A DNA stretch of 64,000 bases, taken from positions 6,264,501 through 6,328,500 of the forward strand of contig NZ_CP029427.2 in NCBI RefSeq assembly GCF_002266465.3. Reading direction: 5' to 3'. Under the pieces are notes generated by a model. The model searched no databases and had not been told where the DNA came from. It saw nothing but the letters and a program-made list of their open reading frames with translations. Made by a program: the position numbers and the translations under genes. This stretch comes from Bradyrhizobium symbiodeficiens. GTDB lineage: Bacteria; Pseudomonadota; Alphaproteobacteria; Rhizobiales; Xanthobacteraceae. Below, in pieces: positions 44,828 through 54,646 of the stretch; within the stretch, counting starts at the first letter, position 1; every line of letters begins with the position of its first letter.

Positions 44828-46314
44828 GGACAGGCGACATGAAATGCAGGGCAGATCTGGCGACGATGCGAACCTCAATGGTCCGCGCCCTGTCGTTCTC
44901 GGCCGCCTTCGCACTGGCGTTCAACCCGGTGCTGACCCCCGTGGTCGCCGCCGACTATCGTCCCGCCGCGCCGCCCGCCGCCGACGGCCAGATGAACGCC
45001 CGCTTCCTCTCGCTCGGCATCGGCAAGTCGATCGTGATCGACCTTCCGCGCGACATCAAGGACGTGCTGGTCGCTGACCCCAAGATCGCCAATGCGGTGG
45101 TCCGCTCGGCGCAGCGCGCCTACATCATCGGCGCCGCGATCGGCCAGACCAACATCGTGTTCTTCGATTCCGCAGGCCAGCAGATCGCGGCCTATGACAT
45201 CGCAGTCAAGCGCGACCTCAATGGTGTGCGGGCGGCGCTGAAGCAGGTCCTGCCCAATTCGGACATCCAGATCGACGGACTCGGCGACGGCATCGTCCTG
45301 ACCGGCACGGCGGCGAACCCGATGGAAGCGCAGCAGGCCAACGAGCTCGCCGCGCGCCTGGCCGGCGGCGCCGACAAGGTGGTGAACTCGATCGTGGTGC
45401 GCGGCCGCGACCAGGTCATGCTCAAGGTGACGGTGGCGGAAGTCCAGCGCACCATCGTCAAGCAGCTCGGCATCGACCTGAGCGCCAGCCTCAACTACGG
45501 CACGTCGGTGGTGAGCTTCACGAACTCCAATCCGTTCACCGCGCTCGGCCACAACCTCGTGGACGGCAACAATTTGACGACCAAGTTTGGCGGCGCGACG
45601 TCGGTGCAGGCCACCCTGCGCGCGATGGAAACCGCGGGCGTGATCCGCACGCTGGCCGAACCGAACCTGACCGCGATCTCCGGTGAATCGGCGACGTTCA
45701 TCGCCGGCGGCGAATTCCCCGTGCCGGCAGGCTATGCGTGCGACCCCGTAACGCATGTCTGTACCACCCAGATCAGCTTCAAGAAGTTCGGCATCTCGCT
45801 CAACTTCACCCCCGTGGTGCTGAGCGAAGGCAAGATCAGCCTGCGCGTCATGACCGAGGTCTCCGAGCTGTCGAACGAAAATGCGATCACGCTGTCCCAG
45901 GCCGTGACCTCGACGTCGGTGAACTCGCTGACGGTGCCCTCGATCAGGACCCGCCGCGCCGAGACCTCGCTGGAAATTCCCTCCGGCGGCGCGATGGCGA
46001 TGGCCGGCCTGATCCAGCAGCAGACCAAGCAAGCCATCAGCGGATTGCCGGGACTGATGCAACTCCCGATCCTCGGCACGCTGTTCCGCAGCCGCGACTT
46101 CGTCAACAACGCGACCGAACTGGTCGTGATCGTGACGCCCTATGTCGTTCGCGCAGTGGCGCCAAAGGACCTGTCGCGGCCGGATGACGGCTTCGCCCCG
46201 CCTGCGGATCCACAGGCCCAACTGCTCGGCAACATCAACCGCATCTACGGCGTGCCTGGCCGGACCGAACCGGCCAGGAACTACCGCGGTACCTACGGCT
46301 TCATCACCGAGTGA
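44824..46314 (+). CDS. cpaC: Flp pilus secretin CpaC/RcpA
   Basis: 496 aa outer-membrane secretin. Signal peptide to near VVA|ADY (about 43), N-terminal pil_N domain (IGKSIVIDLPRDIKDVLVADPKIANAVV), BON-like domain (GIVLTGTAANPMEAQQANELA), and the secretin domain to the end (PILGTLFRSRDFVNNATELVVIVTPYVV near 425). Overlaps cpaB by 4 bp. Confidence 0.95.
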   Translation: MRTGDMKCRADLATMRTSMVRALSFSAAFALAFNPVLTPVVAADYRPAAPPAADGQMNARFLSLGIGKSIVIDLPRDIKDVLVADPKIANAVVRSAQRAYIIGAAIGQTNIVFFDSAGQQIAAYDIAVKRDLNGVRAALKQVLPNSDIQIDGLGDGIVLTGTAANPMEAQQANELAARLAGGADKVVNSIVVRGRDQVMLKVTVAEVQRTIVKQLGIDLSASLNYGTSVVSFTNSNPFTALGHNLVDGNNLTTKFGGATSVQATLRAMETAGVIRTLAEPNLTAISGESATFIAGGEFPVPAGYACDPVTHVCTTQISFKKFGISLNFTPVVLSEGKISLRVMTEVSELSNENAITLSQAVTSTSVNSLTVPSIRTRRAETSLEIPSGGAMAMAGLIQQQTKQAISGLPGLMQLPILGTLFRSRDFVNNATELVVIVTPYVVRAVAPKDLSRPDDGFAPPADPQAQLLGNINRIYGVPGRTEPARNYRGTYGFITE

Positions 46315-46334
46315 GGCGGAACGGGGACTTCAAG

Positions 46335-47069
46335 ATGATCATAAGACCACCCCAGCTTCGCAAACGCGCCATCCGCCTTGGTGGTGCGCTCGTCGGCATG
46401 GCGCTCGCGCTCTGCGGCTGCCAGCATGACCAGGCCGTCACGGCCTCCATTCCCGACGACTACAAGCAGCGCCATCCGATCGCGATCGAGGAGCAGAATC
46501 GTTCGATCGTCGTCTTCGTCGGCCATGCCCGCGGTGGATTGACCGCGGCCCAGCGCGCCGACGTGATGGGTGTCGCATCGGCATGGTTGCAGGAAGGCAC
46601 CGGCGCCATCCGTATCGACGTGCCGTCCGGCACGCCCAATGCGCGTCCGGTCGCGGACACGATGCGTGAAATCCAGGCGATGCTCGCGGGAGCGGGCGTT
46701 CCGCCGCGCGGCGTCAACGTTCGCCCCTACCAGCCGGAAGACAAGCGCTTCCTGCCGCCGATCCGGCTCACATATTCCAAGATCGCTGCGGTCGCGGGTC
46801 CCTGCGGCCTGTGGCCGGACGACATCGGCCCTTCGATGAAGAACAAGACCTGGTTCGAGAACAAGGACTATTACAATTACGGCTGCGCCTATCAGCGCAA
46901 CCTCGCGGCGATGGTGGACAATCCGTCTGACCTCGAGCAGCCGCGTCCTGAAACTCCGTCCTACACGCCGCGGCGCATCACCTCTCTCGAGAAATATCGC
47001 AAGGGTCTCACGACGGCGACCACCTATCCCGAGTCCGACAAGGCCAAACTCAGCGACACCGGCAAATGA
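46335..47069 (+). CDS. cpaD: Flp pilus lipoprotein CpaD
   Basis: 244-aa outer-membrane lipoprotein. Lipobox LCGC (Cys near residue 29) after the hydrophobic ALVGMALALCG stretch. CpaD/RcpB segments: YKQRHPIAIEEQNRSI, VVFVGHARGGLTAAQR, VNVRPYQPEDKRFLPPIRLTYSKI, FGCA-like YNYGCAYQRNLAAMVDNPSDL. GTG 46311 in frame overlaps the cpaC stop and is an alternative start. Overlaps cpaE by 4 bp. Confidence 0.92.
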   Translation: MIIRPPQLRKRAIRLGGALVGMALALCGCQHDQAVTASIPDDYKQRHPIAIEEQNRSIVVFVGHARGGLTAAQRADVMGVASAWLQEGTGAIRIDVPSGTPNARPVADTMREIQAMLAGAGVPPRGVNVRPYQPEDKRFLPPIRLTYSKIAAVAGPCGLWPDDIGPSMKNKTWFENKDYYNYGCAYQRNLAAMVDNPSDLEQPRPETPSYTPRRITSLEKYRKGLTTATTYPESDKAKLSDTGK

Positions 47070-48334
47070 TCAGCTACGCACGCCAGACACACGAAGAGCA
47101 GCCGGACGCAGCTCCTCCGCCGGTCGAGGAGCATATTGCGCCCGCGCCGCGCGTCTCGGTCCAGGCCTTCTGCGAGACCGTGGAGACTGCTGCCGCGGTC
47201 CAGGCGGCCGGTGAAGACCGCCGTCTCGGCAAGGCCCACCTGAAGATCCAGATGGGCGGCATGGCAGCGGCAACCGAGGCCTACCGCTCGGCCCCGACGC
47301 CGAACGTCATCGTGCTCGAAAGCGACGGACGCAACGACCTGCTCGGCGGGCTCGACCAGCTCGCCACCGTCTGCGACGCCGGCACCCGCGTGGTCGTGAT
47401 CGGCCGCATCAACGACGTCACGCTCTACCGCGAGCTGGTGCGCCGCGGTGTCAGCGACTACGTGCTCGCGCCGGTTGGCGCGATCGACGTCGTGCGCTCG
47501 ATCTGCAACCTCTTCTCCGCGCCGGAAGCCAAGGCTGTCGGCCGCATCATCGCCGTGGTCGGCGCCAAGGGCGGCGTCGGGGCTTCCACCATCTCCCATA
47601 ACGTCGCCTGGGCGATCGCGCGCGACCTTGCGATGGACGCCGTCGTCGCCGATCTCGACCTCGCCTTCGGCACCGCCGGGCTCGACTACAACCAGGACCC
47701 GCCGCAAGGCATTGCCGACGCCGTGTTCTCGCCCGATCGGGTCGACACCGCCTTCATCGACCGCCTGCTGTCGAAATGTACCGACCATCTCAGCCTGCTG
47801 GCGGCGCCGGCGACGCTCGACCGGGTCTATGATTTCGGCACCGACGCATTCGACGCGGTGTTCGACACCTTGCGCTCCACCATGCCCTGCATCGTGCTCG
47901 ACATTCCGCACCAATGGTCGGGCTGGACCAAGCGCGCCCTGATCGGGGCAGACGACATCCTGATCGTGGCCGCGCCTGATCTCGCCAATTTGCGCAATAC
48001 CAAGAACCTGTTCGATCTGTTGAAGGCCGCGCGCCCCAACGACCGGCCGCCGCTCTACTGCCTGAACCAGGTCGGGGTGCCGAAACGGCCCGAAATCGCC
48101 GCCACGGAGTTCGCCAAGGCGATCGAGAGCCAGCCGATCGTCTCGATCCCGTTCGAGCCGCAGATTTTCGGCTCGGCCGCCAATAACGGCCAGATGATCG
48201 CGGAGATCTCCGCCAACCACAAATCGATCGAGATGTTCCTTCAGATCGCCCAACGCCTGACCGGCCGCAGCGAGACCAAGAAACAAAAGTCGTCCCTGCT
48301 TTCACCCCTGATTGACAAGTTGCGGGGAAAATAG
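47066..48334 (+). CDS. cpaE: Pilus assembly ATPase CpaE (MinD-like)
   Basis: 422 aa. Receiver-like N-terminus (residues ~55-150, VIVLESDGRNDLLGG) and ParA/MinD ATPase from about 160. The deviant Walker A reads VVGAKGGVGASTI, with Ala in place of the usual lysine-bearing KT, the known CpaE form. Localises Tad machinery in Caulobacter. 20 bp before the cpaF start. Confidence 0.93.
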   Translation: MISYARQTHEEQPDAAPPPVEEHIAPAPRVSVQAFCETVETAAAVQAAGEDRRLGKAHLKIQMGGMAAATEAYRSAPTPNVIVLESDGRNDLLGGLDQLATVCDAGTRVVVIGRINDVTLYRELVRRGVSDYVLAPVGAIDVVRSICNLFSAPEAKAVGRIIAVVGAKGGVGASTISHNVAWAIARDLAMDAVVADLDLAFGTAGLDYNQDPPQGIADAVFSPDRVDTAFIDRLLSKCTDHLSLLAAPATLDRVYDFGTDAFDAVFDTLRSTMPCIVLDIPHQWSGWTKRALIGADDILIVAAPDLANLRNTKNLFDLLKAARPNDRPPLYCLNQVGVPKRPEIAATEFAKAIESQPIVSIPFEPQIFGSAANNGQMIAEISANHKSIEMFLQIAQRLTGRSETKKQKSSLLSPLIDKLRGK

Positions 48335-48354
48335 GTCCCGCATGGAGTTGTTAA

Positions 48355-49825
48355 GTGTTCGGTAAGCGTAGCGGAACAGACACCGACCTTCGGGCGCCCA
48401 AGCCCGGCGCCGTGTCGCCCGAGCCTGCCCAGGCTCCGGCGCCGACGGTGTCGCGCGCCCCGGCTCCGCCGGCGGTCGCCTCGCCCCCGCTCGCGCCTGC
48501 CAAGGCGCCGCCGCCTCCGGCCATGGAGAGCCGGCGCTCGGACAATTATTACGAGGTCAAGGCGACCATCTTCGGCGCGCTGATCGAGGCGATCGACCTC
48601 GCCCAGCTCGCCAAGCTCGATTCGGAGTCCGCGCGCGAGGAAATCCGCGACATCGTCAACGAGATCATCGCGATCAAGAACATCGTGATGTCGATCGCCG
48701 AGCAGGAAGAGCTGCTCGACGACATCTGCAACGACGTCCTGGGTTACGGTCCGCTCGAGCCGCTGCTGTCGCGCGACGACATCGCCGACATCATGGTCAA
48801 CGGCGCCAACACCGTCTTCATCGAAGTCAACGGCAAGATCCAGAAGACCGGCATCCGCTTCCGCGACAACCAGCAGCTCCTCAACATCTGCCAGCGCATC
48901 GTCAGCCAGGTCGGCCGGCGCGTCGACGAATCCTCGCCGATCTGCGACGCGCGCCTTGCCGACGGCTCCCGCGTCAACGCCATCGTGCCGCCGCTGTCGA
49001 TCGACGGCCCCACGCTCACCATCCGCAAATTCAAGAAGGACAAGCTGACGCTCGATCAGCTGGTCAAGTTCGGCGCGATCTCGCCGGAAGGCGCCGAAAT
49101 CCTCCAGATCATCGGCCGCGTCCGCTGCAACGTGCTGATCTCCGGCGGTACCGGCTCCGGCAAGACCACGCTGCTCAACTGCCTGACCAACTATATCGAG
49201 CATGACGAGCGCGTCATCACCTGCGAAGACGCCGCCGAGCTCCAGCTCCAGCAGCCTCACGTGGTGCGGCTGGAAACCCGACCGCCCAACATCGAGGGCG
49301 AGGGCCAGGTCACCATGCGCGAGCTGGTGCGCAACTGTCTGCGTATGCGCCCCGAGCGTATCATCGTCGGCGAGGTCCGCGGACCCGAGGCGTTCGACCT
49401 GCTCCAGGCCATGAACACCGGCCATGACGGCTCGATGGGCACGCTGCACGCCAACAACCCGCGCGAAGCCCTGTCGCGCTGCGAATCCATGATCACGATG
49501 GGAGGCTTCTCGCTTCCCTCACGCACCATCCGCGAGATGATCTGCGCCTCCATCGACGTCATCGTCCAGGGCGGCGCGCCTGCGCGACGGCTCGCGCCGC
49601 ATCACCCACATCACCGAGGTGATGGGCATGGAAGGCGACACCATCATCACCCAGGACATCTTCCTCTATGACATAGTCGGCGAGGACGCCAACGGCAAGA
49701 TCATCGGCCGGCACCGCTCGACCGGCATCGGCCGTCCGAAGTTCTGGGAACGCGCCCGCTATTACGGCGACGAGAAGCGCCTTGCCGCTGCGCTGGACGC
49801 GGCGGAAGTCGCGCCGAAGACGTGA
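48355..49825 (+). pseudogene. cpaF: Tad pilus secretion ATPase CpaF/TadA, frameshifted
   Basis: VirB11-like secretion ATPase, driving Flp pilus assembly. The first frame starts at GTG 48355 (GGAG 7 nt upstream), Pro/Ala-rich for ~60 residues, then the ATPase: ISGGTGSGKTTLLN Walker A, ERVITCEDAAELQL, GEVRGPEAFDLLQAMNTGHDGSMGTLHAN. After IDVIVQ (about residue 404) the frame turns into a His/Pro-rich junk tail ending at 49671. The expected end (ARLRDGSRRITHITEVMGMEGDTI...AEVAPKT) is in another frame to 49825. Removing one G from the GGG run 49569-49571 restores ~490 residues. tadB and tadC downstream look intact. Confidence 0.85.
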
Positions 49826-49835
49826 GCAGGTCAGC

Positions 49836-50813
49836 ATGAACATGCAGGTCCTCGCCCTCGCATTCCTTGCCACCGCAGCGGTCGGTGGCATCGCCTGGGT
49901 CTTCCTCTATCCGCTGCTGTCGGGGGAACGAAAGGCCGAAAGCCGTCGCGCCTCGATCTCGCGCGCCGAGGCGCCCACGGTCCGCCAGGCCGAGAAGAGC
50001 CAGCGCTCGCGTCGCGAGCAGGTCGAGACCTCGCTGAAGGACCTCGAGGCGCGACGCCTGCAGCAGAAGAGCGCTCCGCTGCCCGTTCGCCTGTCGCAGG
50101 CAGGGCTCGATTGGACGCCGCAGAAATTCTGGATCGTCTCCGCTGTCGTGGCGGGCGTGTTCTTCGCGGCCGCTCTGTTCGCTGGCGGCGGCCTGATCGG
50201 CGCTGTCGGTCTCGCCTTTGCCGGCGGTTTCGGCCTGCCGCGCTGGGCGCTCGGCTTCCTGAAGAAGCGTCGCGAGGCCAAATTCCTGGCGGCGCTGCCC
50301 GACGCCGTCGACGTCATCGTTCGCGGCATCAAGGCGGGCCTGCCCCTGTTCGAATCGATCAAGGTCGTCGCGGCCGACGCGCCCGAGCCGCTGCGCAGCG
50401 AGTTTCTGGCGATCATCGAGACCCAGGCCATCGGCATGCCACTCGGCGAGGCCTGCACGCGGCTTTATGATCGCATGCCGTTGCCGGAGGCCAACTTCTT
50501 CGGCATCGTCATCTCGATCCAGCAGAAATCCGGCGGCAACCTCTCCGAAGCGCTCGGCAACCTTTCCAAGGTGCTGCGCGACCGCAAGAAGATGAGGGAG
50601 AAGATCCAGGCGATGTCGATGGAAGCCAAGGCCTCGGCCGGCATCATCGGCTCGCTGCCGCCCATCGTGATGTTCCTGGTCTATCTCACGACGCCAAATT
50701 ACATCTCGGTGCTGTGGACCCATCCCACCGGCCAGCTCATGCTGGTCGGTTGCGTCGTCTGGATGGCGGTCGGCATCATGGTGATGAAGAAGATGATCAA
50801 TTTCGATTTCTGA
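49836..50813 (+). CDS. tadB: Flp pilus inner-membrane platform protein TadB
   Basis: 325-aa T2SS-F family membrane protein. N-terminal membrane helix, charged linker, two central helices (about 105-150), T2SSF domain (FLAALPDAVDVIVRGIKAGLPLFESIKVVA), and a C-terminal helix pair. AGCAGG lies before the ATG at 49836. Partner of TadC and CpaF. Confidence 0.93.
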   Translation: MNMQVLALAFLATAAVGGIAWVFLYPLLSGERKAESRRASISRAEAPTVRQAEKSQRSRREQVETSLKDLEARRLQQKSAPLPVRLSQAGLDWTPQKFWIVSAVVAGVFFAAALFAGGGLIGAVGLAFAGGFGLPRWALGFLKKRREAKFLAALPDAVDVIVRGIKAGLPLFESIKVVAADAPEPLRSEFLAIIETQAIGMPLGEACTRLYDRMPLPEANFFGIVISIQQKSGGNLSEALGNLSKVLRDRKKMREKIQAMSMEAKASAGIIGSLPPIVMFLVYLTTPNYISVLWTHPTGQLMLVGCVVWMAVGIMVMKKMINFDF

Positions 50814-50822
50814 CGGTGCAGT

Positions 50823-51797
50823 ATGGTCCAGTTTCTCGTTGCGAAACTACATGACGTCCACTTCATGACCATGATGCTGGCGGCCATTGCCGCCAGCGCC
50901 ACCGTCTATACGCTGGTGATGCCCCTGTTCGCCGGCGAGGGCCTCTCCAAGCGCATGAAGGCGGTGGCGAGCGAGCGCGAGCGCATCCGGCAGCGCGAGC
51001 GTGAGCGCCTTCACAAGAGCGAAAAGGTCACGCTGCGCCAGACTCCGAAGCAGCTCGTCTCCAAGGTCGTCGACGACTTCAACCTCACCAAATGGCTCGC
51101 GCAGGAAGCCGCGCGCGACAAGCTGATCATGGCGGGGTACCGCGGTCAGGCGCCCTACATCACTTTCCTGTTTGCCCGCATGGTCGCGCCGATGGTGCTC
51201 TTCATCGGCTCGGTCGTCTACGTTTTCGTGATCGCGCATATGGAGCAGGCCATGCCGATCAAGATCGGCATCTGCATCGGCGCCGCCTATCTCGGCCTCC
51301 AGGCGCCGATGCTGTTCCTCAGGAACGCGATCTCCAAGCGCCAACTCTCGATCAAGCGGGCCTTCCCCGACGCGCTCGACCTGCTCCTGATCTGCATCGA
51401 ATCCGGCATGTCGGTCGAGATGGCGTTCCGGAAAGTCGCCACCGAGATCGTCGGACAGTCGATCGCACTGTCGGAGGAGTTCACGCTGACGACGGCCGAA
51501 TTATCCTATCTGCAGGATCGCAAGGTCGCCTATGAGAATTTGGCGCGACGCACCGGGCTCGAAGGCGTCAAATCGGTGTGTCTCGCGCTTCAGCAGGCGG
51601 AACGTTACGGCACCCCGCTCGGACATTCGCTGCGCGTCATGGCGCAGGAAAATCGCGACATGCGCATGAACGAGGCCGAGAAGAAGGCGGCCGCGCTGCC
51701 ACCGAAGCTGACGGTGCCGATGATCCTGTTCTTCCTGCCCGTGCTGTTCGTCGTCATTCTCGGACCGACCGGCATCAAGATCTCCGAGATGCAATGA
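50823..51797 (+). CDS. tadC: Flp pilus inner-membrane platform protein TadC
   Basis: 324 aa, second T2SS-F protein. N-terminal hydrophobic segment (MTMMLAAIAASATVYTLVMPL), two central helices near 120-165, GF-domain region RAFPDALDLLLICIESGMSVEMAFRKVA, LGHSLRVMAQENRDMRMNEAEKKAAALPPKL and a final helix. 9 bp after tadB; probably the last gene of the cpa/tad operon. Confidence 0.93.
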   Translation: MVQFLVAKLHDVHFMTMMLAAIAASATVYTLVMPLFAGEGLSKRMKAVASERERIRQRERERLHKSEKVTLRQTPKQLVSKVVDDFNLTKWLAQEAARDKLIMAGYRGQAPYITFLFARMVAPMVLFIGSVVYVFVIAHMEQAMPIKIGICIGAAYLGLQAPMLFLRNAISKRQLSIKRAFPDALDLLLICIESGMSVEMAFRKVATEIVGQSIALSEEFTLTTAELSYLQDRKVAYENLARRTGLEGVKSVCLALQQAERYGTPLGHSLRVMAQENRDMRMNEAEKKAAALPPKLTVPMILFFLPVLFVVILGPTGIKISEMQ

Positions 51798-51871
51798 CGC
51801 AAGACGCGGGCCGCGCATGCGGCTCGGGGGCGGCTTTCAGATGAGACGATAGAAGGGACGATCGGCCCTGA

Positions 51872-52687
51872 TCAGTCCGGTCGGCTGAGCGAGGCGACCG
51901 GCGTCCGCTTCGGCGCGCCGCGGGGAGCGTCGCTGCGGCTGAGCATCTCCTTGAGATAGGCGACATTGGCCGCGGCCTGATCCGGCGGCAGATCTGCTTT
52001 CACGATGGTCTCGGCTTCGGCGAAGCGGCCCTGCAGACCGACGACAAGGCCGAGATTCTGCCGCACCCGGACGCCCGCACGCGGCGAAGCGTAGGCCTGC
52101 CGCAGCGCCTCTTCGGCCTTCGGAAGGTCTCTCGACAACATGTAGGACAGGCCGAGATTGGAGAGCACGCCGGGATCACCCGGTGCGATCTTGAGCGCGC
52201 TCGCGTAGTAGGAACGCGCTTCCTCGTGACGGCCCATCTGGTCCAGCGTGGTGCCCTGCACCGAGAGCAGGCGCCAGTCCGGATTGTCAGGCGAATGCGC
52301 TTTCGACAGCACGTCGTAGGCCTGCTGGAAATTGCCGTTGTCGGCGAGGGCGCGGCCGTATTGGGCGAGCAGCGCCTTGTTGCCGGGATTGGCGATGGTC
52401 GCCTGCTCGAGCACGGCGGCTGCCTGGGCGCGCTGTCCGTTGGCGCGCAACGCCTGACCGTAGGCGAGCGCGGCATCGGCGTCCTTGGGATTGGCGCGGT
52501 AGCGCTCGCCATAGACCTCGATGGCGCGCACCGGATCGGTGGGAGCCGCCTCTGCCCGTGGTCCGCCGATCGAGCCCGTCACGTCGGAGAGTTTCGACAT
52601 GCCCGTGCAGCCGCCGAGGCCCATGGCCACCACCGCGACCAGCGAGGTGGACGCAACAAGCCGGGCAAGACTGAACCGTAGACGCAT
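51872..52687 (-). CDS. tadD: TPR lipoprotein TadD-like
   Basis: 271 aa. Signal with lipobox LGGC at about residue 27 (AMGLGGCTGMSKL). Four or more TPR motifs (residues ~60-250: AYGQALRANGQRAQAAAVLEQA, ALLAQYGRALADNGNFQQAYDVL, LSNLGLSYMLSRDLPKAEEALRQA). TadD is a TPR lipoprotein of Tad loci. Encoded convergent to tadC. Confidence 0.87.
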   Translation of the reverse strand: MRLRFSLARLVASTSLVAVVAMGLGGCTGMSKLSDVTGSIGGPRAEAAPTDPVRAIEVYGERYRANPKDADAALAYGQALRANGQRAQAAAVLEQATIANPGNKALLAQYGRALADNGNFQQAYDVLSKAHSPDNPDWRLLSVQGTTLDQMGRHEEARSYYASALKIAPGDPGVLSNLGLSYMLSRDLPKAEEALRQAYASPRAGVRVRQNLGLVVGLQGRFAEAETIVKADLPPDQAAANVAYLKEMLSRSDAPRGAPKRTPVASLSRPD

Positions 52688-52867
52688 GACGCTGTGACTC
52701 TCGAGCCGATTGATCGAGCCGAACGCGCCAGCAATAGACCGTTAACCCTAACGGCCGGTTAACACCGCTCCCGGGCCGTGCGGCTCATGTCGGCGTCTGC
52801 TGCGGCGCCATACCGCCGAGGCCGAGCACCCTCACCTGTTCGCTCGGATGCCTTGGCAATTGCCGCC

Positions 52868-53071
52868 TCAATATTCGATGGCAAGCCGCCTGCGGATTTC
52901 GTCGACGCGCTTGTCGAGCGCATCGAACCGCGCATGGACGGAGCGGTCGTGGAGATAGAAGACGTAACCGCCGGCAAGGAGCGCAAAGAGCCAGTGGTGG
53001 TGCTCGGCATAGCCGAAGATCGCCTCGATCGCCTCGCCGATGAATGCGACCACGCTCCACACGAATTCCAT
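52868..53071 (-). CDS. Small membrane protein, unknown function
   Basis: 67 aa: MEFVWSVVAFIGEAIEAI, HHHWLFALLAGGYVFYLH (membrane helix near 27-42) then a charged helix (DALDKRVDEIRRRLAIEY). A strong GGGAGGA lies 8 nt upstream of the ATG at 53071, supporting translation. Possibly a small coiled-coil membrane protein; no family known. Confidence 0.6.
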   Translation of the reverse strand: MEFVWSVVAFIGEAIEAIFGYAEHHHWLFALLAGGYVFYLHDRSVHARFDALDKRVDEIRRRLAIEY

Positions 53072-53272
53072 TGCATGTCCTCCCGGCGCGCTTCGTTGTC
53101 GGCCGCATGATGTCCAACTCCGGCGACCGTTGCCGGAACCTTATCATGACCCCCTTGCCGCGAGTAGCGGCTCGCTGAACGGTGACAGCAAAGCCGATTG
53201 CAGCGGCGGCGAAACTCTGCGAAGTCTCATCCATTCGCATCACCCGTTTGATCTGACGATCCGGACCCGCCA

Positions 53273-54646
53273 ATGCCTTCTGTCTTCGAGACGTCTCCCG
53301 CCGCCATCCCGATCAGCTTCGTCACCAAATCGAGCTGGGACCAGGTCGTCGAGACGCTGCCGGCGCCGCAACGCGCGTTCGCCACGGCATGCGCCTTTGC
53401 CGCCAAGCCGGGCGCCTATCTGGCGCTGCCTGCGCCCGACGGCGCAATCGCGCAGGTGCTGTTCGGCCTCGAGGAAGAGAGTGCAAGATCGCGCGACCTG
53501 TTCCGGCCCGGCGCCCTGCCCGGCCTGCTGCCGCCGGGCATCTATCGCTTTGCCAATGCGCCACACGATGTCCGGCTGGCGGCGCTCGCTTTTGCAATGG
53601 GGCGCTACCGCTTCGCGCGCTACCGCAAGGCTGACAGACCCGACGTACGACTGGTGCCGCCTGAAGGCGTCGATGCGGCCGAGGTCGAGCGGATCGCTGA
53701 TGCCGCCATGCTCGCGCGCGACCTCATCAATACGCCCTCCAACGACATGGGACCGGAAGAGCTCGCCGCCGCTGCGCAAGCGCTCGCCGCCGAATTCGGA
53801 GCAAGCTTCGCCTGCACCATCGGCGCTGAGCTGGAGAAGAACTTCCCGCTGATCCACGCCGTCGGCATGGCCTCCAACCGCGCGCCGCGGCTGATCGACA
53901 TCGGCTGGGGCAATCCTGATCATCCCAAGGTGACGCTGGTCGGCAAAGGCGTCTGCTTCGACACCGGCGGGCTCGACCTCAAGCCCTCGAGCGGCATGCT
54001 GATCATGAAGAAGGACATGGGCGGTGCCGCCAACGTACTGGCGCTGGCGCGCATGGTGATGGATGCGAAGCTGAAGGTGCGGCTGCGCGTGCTGATTCCG
54101 GCGGTGGAGAACGCGGTCGCCGGCAACGCCTTCCGCCCGCTCGACATCTTTACCTCGCGCAAGGGCATCACGGTGGAAATCGGCAATACCGATGCGGAAG
54201 GCCGGCTGGTACTCGCCGACGCGCTGGCACTGGCCGATGAGGAGAAGCCCGATCTGCTGATCGATCTGGGCACGCTGACCGGCGCCGCGCGCGTCGCGCT
54301 GGGACCGGATCTGCCGCCCTTTTACACCGATGACGAGACCCTTGCCGCCGATGTCGCGCGCTGCGCGGTGCAGGAGAACGATCCGTTGTGGCGCATGCCG
54401 CTGTGGCCGCCTTACGATTCCTGGCTGGACTCCAAGACCGCTACCATCACCAACGCACCGTCAGGCGGCTTTGCCGGCTCGATCATTTGCGCGCTGTTCC
54501 TGCAACGCTTCGTCGAGCAGGCGAAGAGCTGGCTGCATGTCGACATCTACGGCTGGACGCCGTCGGCGAAGCCGGCGCGTACCGAGGGCGGCGAGTGCCA
54601 GGCCGCGCGTGCCATCTACGCACTTCTGAGCGAGCGCTATGCATGA
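53273..54646 (+). CDS. Leucyl aminopeptidase family protein (M17)
   Basis: 457 aa. The N-terminal half is poorly conserved; the C-terminal peptidase domain has VGKGVCFDTGGLDLKPSSGMLIMKKDMGGAANV, ENAVAGNAFRPLDI and NTDAEGRLVLADAL, which carry the two-metal ligands. Removes N-terminal residues from peptides. Stop overlaps the NlpC/P60 gene by 8 bp. Confidence 0.93.
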   Translation: MPSVFETSPAAIPISFVTKSSWDQVVETLPAPQRAFATACAFAAKPGAYLALPAPDGAIAQVLFGLEEESARSRDLFRPGALPGLLPPGIYRFANAPHDVRLAALAFAMGRYRFARYRKADRPDVRLVPPEGVDAAEVERIADAAMLARDLINTPSNDMGPEELAAAAQALAAEFGASFACTIGAELEKNFPLIHAVGMASNRAPRLIDIGWGNPDHPKVTLVGKGVCFDTGGLDLKPSSGMLIMKKDMGGAANVLALARMVMDAKLKVRLRVLIPAVENAVAGNAFRPLDIFTSRKGITVEIGNTDAEGRLVLADALALADEEKPDLLIDLGTLTGAARVALGPDLPPFYTDDETLAADVARCAVQENDPLWRMPLWPPYDSWLDSKTATITNAPSGGFAGSIICALFLQRFVEQAKSWLHVDIYGWTPSAKPARTEGGECQAARAIYALLSERYA

